Shown: in pieces, positions 25,340 through 34,044 of the stretch
Position numbering within the stretch: the stretch's first letter is position 1
How the letters are laid out: every line of letters starts with the position of its first letter
Assembly (NCBI RefSeq): GCF_003426735.1
Contig: NZ_QVON01000003.1
Span: 372,001 to 436,000, forward strand
Direction: 5' to 3'
Source: Arenibacter sp. P308M17
GTDB taxonomy: Bacteria > Bacteroidota > Bacteroidia > Flavobacteriales > Flavobacteriaceae
DNA: 64,000 bases
Notes under the pieces: model-generated
Databases searched by the model: none
What the model was told of the DNA's origin: nothing
What the model saw: the letters and a program-made list of their open reading frames with translations, nothing else
Position numbers and translations under genes: made by a program

Positions 25340-25981
25340 TTATTCCTTTATGATAATAATGGTGGCTTTGGACCCGGTAGATAGATTCCACATATTGGAA
25401 TGTATCATTTTACCTTGGTCATCATATACATTCACCTGGGCCGTATTGGGACCTGAAGTACCCTGGTTCAGGGCCTCGAAATCTATTCTATTAAAACCCT
25501 TTTGTAAATCCAGGTTAATTCCTTTAAAGGACCCCGTTAAAAAAATATTGGGTTCCACTACCTTATCATTGAGCAGTATTCTTACCCGATCACCATCTAC
25601 ATATTCATGATCCCGACAAACAATACCAACAAACTTACCATTGCTTTTAATGTCTCCCAAGTACATATTCCCAAAAAAAGTGGAAGAGCCTTCCTTTTCC
25701 TTTTTTCCTACTTTGGGATCTATTTTTAAACCATGGCCCGCTTGGACCAATTCCCTGTCAGGAAGCATCTTAATATTTCTGGCGGTAAGGGAATCCTTGA
25801 GGTTAGTGGTAGGTTTTAGGGTGATAATGGACGGCATTTTCAAGGCAGTCCCCTGATTTGGATTATCCCTAGCATCCCTCTCCCCTTCTATTTTAAGGGG
25901 ATTGGTAGTGGGGAGATCTGTTTGGGACATACCCAACTGCGAAATTAAAAATAGAAAGAAAAAAATAAAAACTATTCTCAT
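25340..25981 (-). CDS. Secreted protein of unknown function
   Basis: A 213-residue protein when started at the ATG at 25981, which opens a clear signal peptide (RIVFIFFFLFLISQ, cleavage near GMSQ); a longer frame to 26098 would place 39 unlikely residues before it. The mature part has a polar N-terminal ~75 residues and a beta-rich C-terminal half with STFFGNMYLGDIKSNGK, a DRVRILLND segment and FNRIDFEALNQGTSGPN. That half looks like a small beta-sandwich. No family was recognised. It lies in the same orientation as the dipeptidase upstream (107-bp gap). Confidence 0.75.
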   Translation of the reverse strand: MRIVFIFFFLFLISQLGMSQTDLPTTNPLKIEGERDARDNPNQGTALKMPSIITLKPTTNLKDSLTARNIKMLPDRELVQAGHGLKIDPKVGKKEKEGSSTFFGNMYLGDIKSNGKFVGIVCRDHEYVDGDRVRILLNDKVVEPNIFLTGSFKGINLDLQKGFNRIDFEALNQGTSGPNTAQVNVYDDQGKMIHSNMWNLSTGSKATIIIIKE

Positions 25982-26088
25982 ATAGCTATTTAAGGCACCT
26001 GTCATTACAAAAATATCAAATACCCTGCCACATGGCATTAAAATGCTGTTAAATTCATTGGCAAATAGGAAAAAGAACATTGGCGTTC

Positions 26089-27153
26089 CTACCCCCACGC
26101 CTTTCTTAGGAACCGAATAAAATTTTTACTCATTATATTTTCAATATCCGTTTCCGAATAACCTTTCTCCAACAGTAGCCCAGGCACCTTCTGAAGGTCT
26201 GCTATCGTATTTATGTCTGCAGGACATTGTTCCCTTCCAAAGCCCCCATCCAGATCGGTGCCTATACCAACGTGCAGTGAATTTCCGGCCAACTGGCAAA
26301 TATGGTCTATGTTGTCTATCATTTGGGCCAAGGTAAGCTCCATTCCTTTTGGGGTGGAAATGCCCCTAACCCAATTGGGAACCATCATCCAAGCGTCCAG
26401 GGCCATCCCTATTACGCCATTCCGTGCAATAAGTTCCACTATTTGTTCATCTCTGAACTGCCTGTTGTGGTCCACCAATTTTCGGCAATTGTTGTGGCTG
26501 GCCCAAACCGGACCATTATATAGCTTCATGGTTTCCCAAAAACTAACATCGCATAAATGGGTAGCATCCAGAATTAGGTTTAACCGCTCTATCTCTTTTA
26601 ATAGTGTCCTGCCCTTATGGCCAATTCCCCCTACCGAATCCGTACCATAGGCATAGGTGCCAGGCCCATAATGTGCTGGTCCAATGGCCCTTAGGCCTTG
26701 CTCATAGGAGCGTTCCAAATGCTCTGGAGTAATTATGGAATCTGCCCCTTCCAAACTAAGGATATATCCGATCGGCAATTTGGACCTGTCCTTTTCCCAA
26801 AGTTCCAAATGCGCATTCAATTGTTCCGTATTCCTAATTTGGACCATTTCCCCAATTTCTTCCATGGCCCTGTACCAGGCCAATTGCCCTTGGGTCTGGG
26901 CCCAGGCCTGGTAGGGGGAGTTCCATCCGGGCAATGGGTTTTCTTTTTTAACATATCTTGCTATTTGGGTGGCTACGCACAATCCTATATTCCCATGGCG
27001 CATGGCCTCCAAAGACACTGTATTATTGGCTCTATCAGGTTTGTCCGACATGCCTTTTTCACTTTCCCTAATATCGGCTACGCTTCTTGTTAAATCCCTG
27101 TTCCATTCCAAGGCGTTCATCGCCAAATCCAAATGGGCATCAAATACGAACAT
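26089..27153 (-). CDS. Membrane dipeptidase (peptidase M19)
   Basis: A 354-residue zinc dipeptidase of the renal-dipeptidase family. Metal and active-site segments are seen in order: DAHLDLAM (first His/Asp), SLEGADSI (bridging Glu), DATHLCDVSFW (His), ASHNNCR (His) and GIGTDLDGGFG (Asp). M19 enzymes split dipeptides, often with a D-amino acid at the C-terminal side. It has no signal peptide. It is co-directional with a D-threonine-aldolase-like gene (62-bp gap), RidA and a GntP permease, which together look like a catabolic operon for D-amino-acid or hydroxy-amino-acid compounds. Confidence 0.9.
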   Translation of the reverse strand: MFVFDAHLDLAMNALEWNRDLTRSVADIRESEKGMSDKPDRANNTVSLEAMRHGNIGLCVATQIARYVKKENPLPGWNSPYQAWAQTQGQLAWYRAMEEIGEMVQIRNTEQLNAHLELWEKDRSKLPIGYILSLEGADSIITPEHLERSYEQGLRAIGPAHYGPGTYAYGTDSVGGIGHKGRTLLKEIERLNLILDATHLCDVSFWETMKLYNGPVWASHNNCRKLVDHNRQFRDEQIVELIARNGVIGMALDAWMMVPNWVRGISTPKGMELTLAQMIDNIDHICQLAGNSLHVGIGTDLDGGFGREQCPADINTIADLQKVPGLLLEKGYSETDIENIMSKNFIRFLRKAWG

Positions 27154-27215
27154 ACATTTAATTTTATCCCATCACCGGTCCCAACCCTTACTTATTGGTC
27201 CTTTTACAGGGAGGT

Positions 27216-28325
27216 TTATATACTTATTTTAAGATTTCTTGCCGCTATCTGCCAGGCAGCTGTTACTTTCCCATCAACTACCGTTAGGACTTCCTTATAT
27301 TTGGCAACTGTTGGGCAAATATGTATAGGAATGGCATAAGCAACATCACCTACTTTAAACATTTCATCATTGGGGCATTGTAAGATCAAATGTTCCTCAC
27401 TCTGCCCAATTTGGGTACAACCTTCCCCTTCCAAGAACACGGCCCTAGGAAAATTCATCTCCGAGGCCAGATGTTTATGCCCCAAATCGAAACACACTAA
27501 ATTGGCGTTTGGCTTGCTGATCACCCTGGTCAATAGTACGGCAGCTGGCATAAAATTCATGTCCTTATAGGAGGCAGCATACCCTGCATCCCATAAAAGC
27601 GTTGTTCCTGGACTTGTTTGTACCCCTTCGCGCTTTAAATGAATGGGGAAGGTTGGGGAACCACCGGCTACAATGGTGGCAATAGGAAAGCCCTGCTCCT
27701 CCAAAGATTTTTTCAAATCCAATACTGATTCAAAATCCCCATTGCATTTCTTCTCCCTTTCAAGTAGGTCCTTGTTGTGGATATGCCCATCGTACACATG
27801 TAATCCTGCGGCATGCAAATTGGGTTCATCATATATTTTTTTATACAGTTCCACGGCATCGACATTGGGCAGAATACCGGACCTATTCATCCCATTGTTA
27901 ATATCCAACCAAAGTGGGACACGGATATCTTTCCCCTTGGCTATTTTGGCAATTTTATCAACAATCTTGGCGTTATCCACAATTGTAGAAAAGGTACTGT
28001 TGGGAAATTCCGAAATCAGGCTAAAAAATCGATCTATATTGGGCCCTACCGGCTGCAAGGCAAGTAAGATATCGGTTGCACCGCATAATCCCAAAAGTTC
28101 GGCTTCGGCAATGGTGGCACACTTAAATTTTTGAATCCCCTGTCTTAACTGTAGCTCTATGATCTCTGCCGTTTTATGTGTTTTTATATGCGGCCTAAGG
28201 TGGTGGGTACCCCCGGCCATGGCTATCATTGTCCTTATGTTTTTTTCAATCAGGTCCGGATAGACCAAAAGGGCAGGGGTATTAATATCCTTAGGGTCAT
28301 TAATTTTATACCATTCCTTGTTCAT
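27216..28325 (-). CDS. D-threonine aldolase-like PLP enzyme
   Basis: A 369-residue fold-type III PLP enzyme (alanine-racemase N-terminal barrel). The PLP Lys is in LRPHIKTHKT near residue 48. The C-terminal beta domain carries the metal motif IPIHICPTV (His-x-Cys) typical of D-threonine aldolases and D-serine dehydratases. Such enzymes use pyridoxal phosphate and a divalent metal to cleave or dehydrate beta-hydroxy-D-amino acids. It starts 20 bp after RidA ends, and RidA removes the enamine/imine products of such reactions, which fits a dehydratase or aldolase. Confidence 0.88.
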   Translation of the reverse strand: MNKEWYKINDPKDINTPALLVYPDLIEKNIRTMIAMAGGTHHLRPHIKTHKTAEIIELQLRQGIQKFKCATIAEAELLGLCGATDILLALQPVGPNIDRFFSLISEFPNSTFSTIVDNAKIVDKIAKIAKGKDIRVPLWLDINNGMNRSGILPNVDAVELYKKIYDEPNLHAAGLHVYDGHIHNKDLLEREKKCNGDFESVLDLKKSLEEQGFPIATIVAGGSPTFPIHLKREGVQTSPGTTLLWDAGYAASYKDMNFMPAAVLLTRVISKPNANLVCFDLGHKHLASEMNFPRAVFLEGEGCTQIGQSEEHLILQCPNDEMFKVGDVAYAIPIHICPTVAKYKEVLTVVDGKVTAAWQIAARNLKISI

Positions 28326-28344
28326 TATTGCATTGGGTTTGGCA

Positions 28345-28815
28345 TTAATGAAGCTCGAACATCGCCTCTACCTCTACGGGAATATTATCCGGTAGCATCA
28401 TCCCAACGGCGCTGCGTACCCCAATACCATTTTCTTCACCAAAAACTTCTGCCATCAATTCACTAAAGCCATTTATTACAAAGGGTTGCTTTCCAAAGTT
28501 AGGGGTAGAATTTACCATCCCCAAGACCTTTACCACCCGTTTTATTTTATCCAAGCTTCCAAAATGTGTTATTATCGTGGAGAGCATAGTAAGGCCTACC
28601 TGTCTTGCGGCATTCTTGGCCTCATCGGCATCCATATCAAATCCGGCTATCCCTATCATTAAAGATCCGTCGTTTTGAATGGGCCCTTGGCCCGAAACAT
28701 ATAAAAATTTATTTACTACCAAAATAGGCCTATAGACTCCGGCCGGTTTTGGGGCAGGAGGAAAGACCAATCCCAATTCCTTAATTCTTTCTGTGGGCGT
28801 ACAACTCATATCCAA
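28345..28815 (-). CDS. RidA family enamine/imine deaminase
   Basis: A 156-residue YjgF/RidA-family protein. The block LYVSGQGPIQ, GMVNSTPNFGKQP and VRSAVGMMLPDNIPVEVEAMFELH match the family core; the canonical Arg is in the VRSAVG segment. RidA proteins hydrolyse reactive 2-aminoacrylate-type intermediates generated by PLP dehydratases. It is 20 bp upstream of the PLP enzyme and 18 bp downstream of the GntP gene. A second in-frame ATG (Met3) leaves the start ambiguous by two codons. Confidence 0.9.
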   Translation of the reverse strand: MDMSCTPTERIKELGLVFPPAPKPAGVYRPILVVNKFLYVSGQGPIQNDGSLMIGIAGFDMDADEAKNAARQVGLTMLSTIITHFGSLDKIKRVVKVLGMVNSTPNFGKQPFVINGFSELMAEVFGEENGIGVRSAVGMMLPDNIPVEVEAMFELH

Positions 28816-28832
28816 GTATTTCTCTTATTATT

Positions 28833-30149
28833 TTAAACAAATATACTCAATATCAAGACGCCTATTAATCCTACGACCCCCACAGTGGTTTCCATAACGG
28901 TCCAGGTTCTGAGGGTATCCTTGATGGAAAGATTAAAATATTCCTTGAACAGCCAGAACCCCCCATCGTTAACATGGGATAGCATTAAACTCCCGGACCC
29001 TATGGCGAGAACCATTAATTCCGCACTCACCCCTGTGGCACTCACCAACGGCAGTACAATTCCGGCGGTAGTGAGTCCGGCAACGGTTGCCGACCCCACA
29101 CATACCCTAATAACGGTAGCTACCAGCCATGCCAAGAGCAGGGGTGAGAAGCTGGAGTCCTTCAACATATTGGCAATATAATCACTTACCCCACTATCTA
29201 CCAATACCTCTTTAAGGGCACCTGCACCTGCAATAATAAGGAGTACCATGGTTATTCCTGAAATGGAACTTGCAACGGATCCCATTATTTGGGTCATATC
29301 CTTCCCTCTGGCGAGACCCAAGGTGTATATGGCCACCAATACAGCGATCAACATGGCAATTACCGGATTACCTATGAATTTTACAAGGGGCAGAATAGCT
29401 GCATCCTTGGGCAACAAAAGATCGGCGGCCGTTGCCAACATGATCAGTATTACGGGTAAAAGCGCTGTTAAAATACTGATGTTTATATTGGGCATTTCCT
29501 CCTCCCTTAAAATGGTAGGATTAACAAATTCCTTAAGCGGGGTAGCGGTTATATTCTTAATGGTCCTTGAAAATAGGGGTCCTGCCAGAATAATCGCCGG
29601 TATTGCAATGATGGTGCCATAGAGAAGGGTTTTCCCTACATCTGCATTGAACATTGAAGCTATCGCCGTAGGGGCAGGGTGCGGAGGAAGAAAACCATGG
29701 GTCACGGAAAGAGACGCTATCATGGGCAGTCCCACGTATAACAATGGCAGCCCTGTTGAGGCCGCAATGGTAAAGATCAATGGGATCAGTATTACAAAAC
29801 CTACAGAATAGAACATGGGGATCCCCACAATAAAGCCGGTCAGGACCAGGGCCCATTGAATGTTCCCAATTCCAAATTTGGATACCAGTTTGGTCGTTAT
29901 CTGTTGTGCGGCCCCACTATCTGCTACCAGTTTGCCCAACATGGCCCCCAATCCCAAAATAATGACCAAAAAGCCCAAGGTATCGCCAATCCCGTTTTGA
30001 ATGGACTGTATTACCCCCTGTAATTCCATTCCCTCTGCAATTCCAACGGCAAGGGATACTATTATAAAGGCTATAAAAGCGTTAAGTTTAAATTTTGCAA
30101 TGAGTAAAAATAAGAGGAACAACCCAAGAACAACAATAAGTAATGGCAT
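28833..30149 (-). CDS. GntP-family permease (gluconate/hydroxy-acid symporter)
   Basis: A 438-residue polytopic transporter with about 12 helices. Typical GntP blocks are GIGDTLGFLVIILGLGAMLGKL near residues 52-73, MFYSVGFVILIPL, HGFLPPHPAP near 155-164 and the C-terminal SGSLMLSHVNDGGFW. Family members take up gluconate, other hydroxy acids or D-serine by H+ symport. As the first gene of the operon with RidA, D-threonine-aldolase-like enzyme and dipeptidase, it is a candidate importer of a D-hydroxy-amino acid. Confidence 0.9.
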   Translation of the reverse strand: MPLLIVVLGLFLLFLLIAKFKLNAFIAFIIVSLAVGIAEGMELQGVIQSIQNGIGDTLGFLVIILGLGAMLGKLVADSGAAQQITTKLVSKFGIGNIQWALVLTGFIVGIPMFYSVGFVILIPLIFTIAASTGLPLLYVGLPMIASLSVTHGFLPPHPAPTAIASMFNADVGKTLLYGTIIAIPAIILAGPLFSRTIKNITATPLKEFVNPTILREEEMPNINISILTALLPVILIMLATAADLLLPKDAAILPLVKFIGNPVIAMLIAVLVAIYTLGLARGKDMTQIMGSVASSISGITMVLLIIAGAGALKEVLVDSGVSDYIANMLKDSSFSPLLLAWLVATVIRVCVGSATVAGLTTAGIVLPLVSATGVSAELMVLAIGSGSLMLSHVNDGGFWLFKEYFNLSIKDTLRTWTVMETTVGVVGLIGVLILSIFV

Positions 30150-30429
30150 AGTATAGGTTTGGTTTTTAATTCTTAAATATACTATATCGGTTAAAAAATC
30201 AGTATCCTTTTTAAAATTAAATTGGAATTAAGATAAAAAACTTAAAGAATAAGGGGCCAGATAATTGGGGAAACCCTATTCAAAATAGCAATAGAAAAAA
30301 TGTTACCAACCTCCAGGATTAAATATTGCCCAGAAACCTATAGGGGCGCAATTCAAAAACAAAAAACAGATAAATCCCCTTGTTAAAATCAAGGTTTCTT
30401 TATCTTTAATGAAAGTTTGATTTTAAAAT

Positions 30430-30993
30430 ATGGAAAAACACAGATGTGGCTGGTGCAAGGGCGATGCATTATACCAGAAGTACCACGACGAGGAATGGGG
30501 AGTCCCTGTGAAGGATGATGAACTGTTATTTGAATTTTTGATTCTGGAAACCTTCCAGGCCGGATTAAGTTGGATTACCATCTTGAGAAAAAGGGAAAAT
30601 TTTAGACAGGCCTTTGATCATTTTGATTACAAAAAAATAGCGAATTATGGGGATCAGAAAATAGAATCCTTGTTAGGGGATGCGGGAATTATTAGGAACA
30701 AGCTTAAGATAAAGGCCACTGTTACCAATGCCCAAGCCTTTATAGCCGTCCAAAAGGAATTTGGCAGTTTCAGTAATTATATTTGGGGGTTTGTCAACGG
30801 CCAACCCGTAAAGAACAATCACATAAACTATAAGAATGCCCCAGCACATACCCCAATATCGGACGCTATCAGCAAAGATTTAAAAAAACGCGGTTTCAAG
30901 TTTGTGGGAAGCACCGTTATTTATGCCCACATGCAGGCAACGGGTATGGTCAACGACCACGAAGTAAATTGTTTTAGATATAATGAAGTATAG
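30430..30993 (+). CDS. tag: DNA-3-methyladenine glycosylase I
   Basis: A 187-residue base-excision repair enzyme that removes 3-methyladenine. The N-terminal CGWCKGDALYQKYHDEEWG and the C-terminal HMQATGMVNDHEVNCFRYN contain the Cys/His residues that bind structural zinc, and ILRKRENFRQAFDHFD is a family hallmark. It overlaps the next gene by 11 bp, so they are likely co-transcribed. Confidence 0.94.
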   Translation: MEKHRCGWCKGDALYQKYHDEEWGVPVKDDELLFEFLILETFQAGLSWITILRKRENFRQAFDHFDYKKIANYGDQKIESLLGDAGIIRNKLKIKATVTNAQAFIAVQKEFGSFSNYIWGFVNGQPVKNNHINYKNAPAHTPISDAISKDLKKRGFKFVGSTVIYAHMQATGMVNDHEVNCFRYNEV

Positions 30994-31549
30994 CTTTATA
31001 ACCCTGATGCTATTATTGATGCTGGGCCTAAAATGTTTTTCCCAAACAAAATTGGAAAGGGAGCATCGTATTAAAAAATCGCAATTCCCTACTATCAACC
31101 TGGATGACCTACCCTTGGAGGAGAACAAAAAAATTAGGTACTACCGGGAAATTGACACCTCCAAAATTACCTATACCCTAAAATTTAGGGAAGGGAGAAT
31201 GCACTACCACCTAGACTTCAACGAAAAGGGAACACTACAAAATACGGGATTCACAGTAAAGGAAGTTGACATCCCAATGGAAACCTATGCCAGGATTGGC
31301 GCGGTATTGAATGCGAATTTTGACAAAATAAAAATTAAATATATCCAACAACGCTATAATGGTTCCTCGGAGAATGTTTTAAAAAATACCTTTCAAAATC
31401 TGATATTGCCCGGTAATACCTACAAAATAATGCTACGAGGCAAAAAAACGGATAAACGGGAAGACTTTATAGCCATATTCGATGCCGAGGGAAATTTGAT
31501 AAAAACTACAAGGGCCTTACCTGCGAACTATGACCGAGTACTATATTGA
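30983..31549 (+). CDS. Secreted hypothetical protein
   Basis: A 188-residue protein with a signal peptide (KYSFITLMLLLMLGLKCFSQ). The mature chain is basic and mixed alpha/beta, with EREHRIKKSQFPTI near the start and a C-terminal half KTDKREDFIAIFDAEGNL that resembles a PepSY-like strand-turn-strand. No family was recognised with confidence. It overlaps tag by 11 bp and is followed by a convergent aat gene. Confidence 0.75.
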   Translation: MKYSFITLMLLLMLGLKCFSQTKLEREHRIKKSQFPTINLDDLPLEENKKIRYYREIDTSKITYTLKFREGRMHYHLDFNEKGTLQNTGFTVKEVDIPMETYARIGAVLNANFDKIKIKYIQQRYNGSSENVLKNTFQNLILPGNTYKIMLRGKKTDKREDFIAIFDAEGNLIKTTRALPANYDRVLY

Positions 31550-31573
31550 AAACGTGGGAAGTCATTTAACCAG

Positions 31574-32209
31574 CTAACCTCTCAGAATTTTGATAAATTG
31601 ATTTCTGGGGATCTCTTCTGCACCCAGACTTGCCAAATGATCGGTGTGCACCTGACAGTCGATTAGTTTATACTTCTTTTGCTGCAACTCCAGGGCCAGG
31701 TGTATAAACCCAAATTTGGATGCATTGCTGGTTTTACTGAACATGCTTTCCCCGCAAAATATATGCCCAAGGTCTATTCCGTACAGCCCTCCCACCAACT
31801 GTTCATTTTCCCATACTTCGATGGACTTCGCCATTCCCATTTGATGCAATTTTAAGTAGGCCGCTTTCATTTTCGGAGTAATCCATGTGCCTTCCTGCCC
31901 TTTACGCTTTATGGCAGAACATGCCCCTACTACTTCTTCGAACCTGGTATTCCACGTAATCCTGAACCTATTGGATTTTATAAGTTGTTGCATACTTTTC
32001 GAAATCCTTATTTTATTTGGAAATAGCACCATACGTGGATCCGGGCTCCACCAAAGAATCATGGAATCCTCATTGAACCAAGGAAATATGCCGTTCCGAT
32101 ATGCCAAGAGCAAACGCTCCGGGGACAAATCGCCCCCTAGAGCCAATAAGCCATCATTATCGGCATTTTCTACATCCGGAAACAGTAAGCGATGATTAAG
32201 AAAAAACAT
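31574..32209 (-). CDS. aat: Leucyl/phenylalanyl-tRNA-protein transferase
   Basis: A 211-residue enzyme that adds Leu or Phe from aminoacyl-tRNA to N-terminal Lys/Arg of proteins, marking them for ClpAP degradation. Markers are GLLALGGDLSPERLL, NGIFPWFNEDSMILWWSPDPR, GGLYGIDLGHIFCGESMFS and the C-terminal DCQVHTDHLASLGA. The length is normal for the family. Confidence 0.95.
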   Translation of the reverse strand: MFFLNHRLLFPDVENADNDGLLALGGDLSPERLLLAYRNGIFPWFNEDSMILWWSPDPRMVLFPNKIRISKSMQQLIKSNRFRITWNTRFEEVVGACSAIKRKGQEGTWITPKMKAAYLKLHQMGMAKSIEVWENEQLVGGLYGIDLGHIFCGESMFSKTSNASKFGFIHLALELQQKKYKLIDCQVHTDHLASLGAEEIPRNQFIKILRG

Positions 32210-32238
32210 TATATGGTTATAATTGACCCTAAAATTAA

Positions 32239-32273
32239 GAAAACCTATTCGGTTACAAACTGAATAGGTTTTC
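32239..32273 (-). terminator. Hairpin terminator of DUF3127 gene
   Basis: A 12-bp perfect stem (32239-32250 with 32262-32273) and 11-base loop, located 69 bp after the DUF3127 stop on the minus strand. On that strand an A/T-rich arm lies at the end of the stem. Confidence 0.6.
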
Positions 32274-32341
32274 CTATATTTTGAAATTATACCACTTTAA
32301 ACATAGGTATAATTCTGCCGTGCATAATTTATGGCCCCTAA

Positions 32342-32719
32342 TTAGAAGGGCAAATCGTCATGATCGTCCTCATTTATATCATCTGCGGGCTCAAAAGCAT
32401 CCATGGGCGGTACGGGAGGCATTCCAGCAGCAGTATTATCTTCCTGTAAACTTTCTATTCGCCAACCTTGTATGGAATTAAAATATTTAGTTTCCCCTTG
32501 TGGGTTTACCCATTCCCTGCCTCTTAGATTAATACTTATTTTCACGGCCTGTCCAGCTGCAAAATTATTTAAAAGGTCGCATTTATCCTGTACAAACTCT
32601 ACCATAATATGCTGTGGATACTGTTCTTCCGTAGTCACCACTACTTCCCTCTTTCTAAATCCGTTATTCCCAAATGTTTGGGTATCACCTACCATTTTAA
32701 TTTTCCCTTGTACTTCCAT
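32342..32719 (-). CDS. DUF3127 SSB-like OB-fold protein
   Basis: A 125-residue protein of family DUF3127. It reads as an OB-fold related to SSB: residues ~1-100 align in pattern with the ssb gene at 60833-61300 (here GREWVNPQGETKYFNS, there NRQWQGEDGNTRY). A Pro/Met-rich linker follows, and the last residues are DHDDLPF, the same acidic-hydrophobic tip used by SSB to recruit replication and repair proteins. It probably binds nucleic acid or mimics SSB, which is inference. It is a monocistronic gene between aat and the flavin reductase. Confidence 0.82.
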   Translation of the reverse strand: MEVQGKIKMVGDTQTFGNNGFRKREVVVTTEEQYPQHIMVEFVQDKCDLLNNFAAGQAVKISINLRGREWVNPQGETKYFNSIQGWRIESLQEDNTAAGMPPVPPMDAFEPADDINEDDHDDLPF

Positions 32720-32874
32720 TTTGTTATGTATATAATTCTACTTTATATTCTTTTCTTGTCAATATTAAGCAATTTGTTCAGGAACACCTAAAACAAAATA
32801 TCGCATCTTCGTTTTTAGGGAAGTCATCCCTTAAAAGAATGAATGCATCATGTTAATTCTTAAAATGGGAGCAT

Positions 32875-33753
32875 CTACGCCAATAAAACCTTCCATGCAG
32901 CAAGTACATCCTGGCTTTTAAGCAGCTCCTGGGCCTTGGCATGGAGCAAAGCTTCGTCGCCCGCACTCAATAGGGACCTTAGATCCACATTACTATCTAC
33001 ATAGAGCTTCACTTCTTCTTTGGAAGGAAGTTTTTCGATATTGCCCAACATTCCCAAATCGTTACCGCTAAGGATCTTGCTCAACCTAATATGATCCGGA
33101 ATCCGGTCAACTCCTATCCCTAAATTGGAAACCGGTTTGGGCACTTCAAACAATCCCAAATTGGCCCTGCTATACCAGTTGCCCCCCATCCGGGCCACCT
33201 GATCTATTTTAAATTGATCAATGGCCCCATTCCCATCCAAAATATCGGCATCAACATGTATTTTCAGCACTTCTGAAAAGATTAGGTTCCCTGCACCTCC
33301 CTCCTTCCCAAGGGGCTCCACCTTAATTACCTTGCACTCAAACTGCACTGGTGATTCCGCCACCCGAAAAGGTTTTACCAAATCTGAAGGCAACATGCTT
33401 AAACCGGCCTTGATAAATTCGTTCTCGCCCTCCCCATACTCCGCACTGGAAAGTGACATTTGTTGCACCATATTATAATTCACCACATTAATGACCACCT
33501 CCCTATTGTCCAGTACATTATCCAAGGTGTGTTTTGTACTATTGTCCCGAACCCTTCGGGAGGGAGAAAATATTAAAATGGGCGGATTGGAGCCAAAGAC
33601 ATTAAAAAAACTAAACGGTGATAAATTAGGTCTGTTCCTGCCATCAACAGTACTTGCAAAGGCAATGGGTCTTGGCCCTACCGCACCCAATAAATAACCA
33701 TGCAATGTAGCGGTGGATACTTCGGAGGCAGTGATGGAAACCATTTTTTTCAT
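32875..33753 (-). CDS. Flavin reductase family (FMN-binding) protein
   Basis: A 292-residue protein with a flavin-reductase-like split barrel in the first ~200 residues: GAVGPRPIAFASTVD, NLSPFSFFNVFGSNPP and KHTLDNVLDNREVVINVV. A C-terminal ~90-residue tail is beyond the core. Such proteins bind FMN and may reduce it with NAD(P)H. No partner oxygenase is adjacent. The palindromic repeat copy B lies upstream. Confidence 0.85.
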   Translation of the reverse strand: MKKMVSITASEVSTATLHGYLLGAVGPRPIAFASTVDGRNRPNLSPFSFFNVFGSNPPILIFSPSRRVRDNSTKHTLDNVLDNREVVINVVNYNMVQQMSLSSAEYGEGENEFIKAGLSMLPSDLVKPFRVAESPVQFECKVIKVEPLGKEGGAGNLIFSEVLKIHVDADILDGNGAIDQFKIDQVARMGGNWYSRANLGLFEVPKPVSNLGIGVDRIPDHIRLSKILSGNDLGMLGNIEKLPSKEEVKLYVDSNVDLRSLLSAGDEALLHAKAQELLKSQDVLAAWKVLLA

Positions 33754-33773
33754 CTGTCTGTTTATATTTATTG

Positions 33774-33908
33774 CCCGCCTGTTCGGCAGACAGGTTTTTT
33801 ATCGGTCAGACCTGCCCGACTTCTTCATTCCCGTCCGTACCGGAACCGGGTGGACAGGCGGGTGTAATTTCCAAGTAATCATTTTCGTCCCGATAATTAT
33901 CGGGAGGT
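33774..33908. repeat. Interspersed palindromic repeat, copy B
   Basis: Second copy of the element seen at 21464-21565. The shared part (33807-33908) has the same blocks: GTCAGACCTGCCCGACTTC, TTCCCGTCCGTACCGGAA, GGACAGGCG and the perfect 18-bp palindrome at 33888-33905. An additional hairpin at 33774-33803 (CCTGT paired with ACAGG, then a T-run) precedes it. The copy lies between the divergent flavin reductase and histidine kinase genes, where it could influence both promoters. Confidence 0.8.
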
Positions 33909-33997
33909 TTAAAAATTTTGCCAATGGATATTTCATAGCCTATAAAGGTACATAAAATGTAGGCAAAATGAAATAAAGGGTAGCTATCAAAATAGAA

Positions 33998-34005
33998 TAT
34001 CTTTG
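33998..34005 (+). promoter_or_regulatory. Candidate -7 element of the histidine kinase gene (TATCTTTG)
   Basis: TAnnTTTG match 39 bp before the ATG at 34045, just after repeat copy B. No clear -33 partner. Confidence 0.4.
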
Positions 34006-34044
34006 TCCAAATTGCGTTATCTTTAAATATAATTTTGTTGATGG

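Noticed and set aside
33774-33908. Insertion sequence in the flavin reductase/kinase gap
   Set aside because: Too short to encode a transposase; only a palindromic repeat is present.
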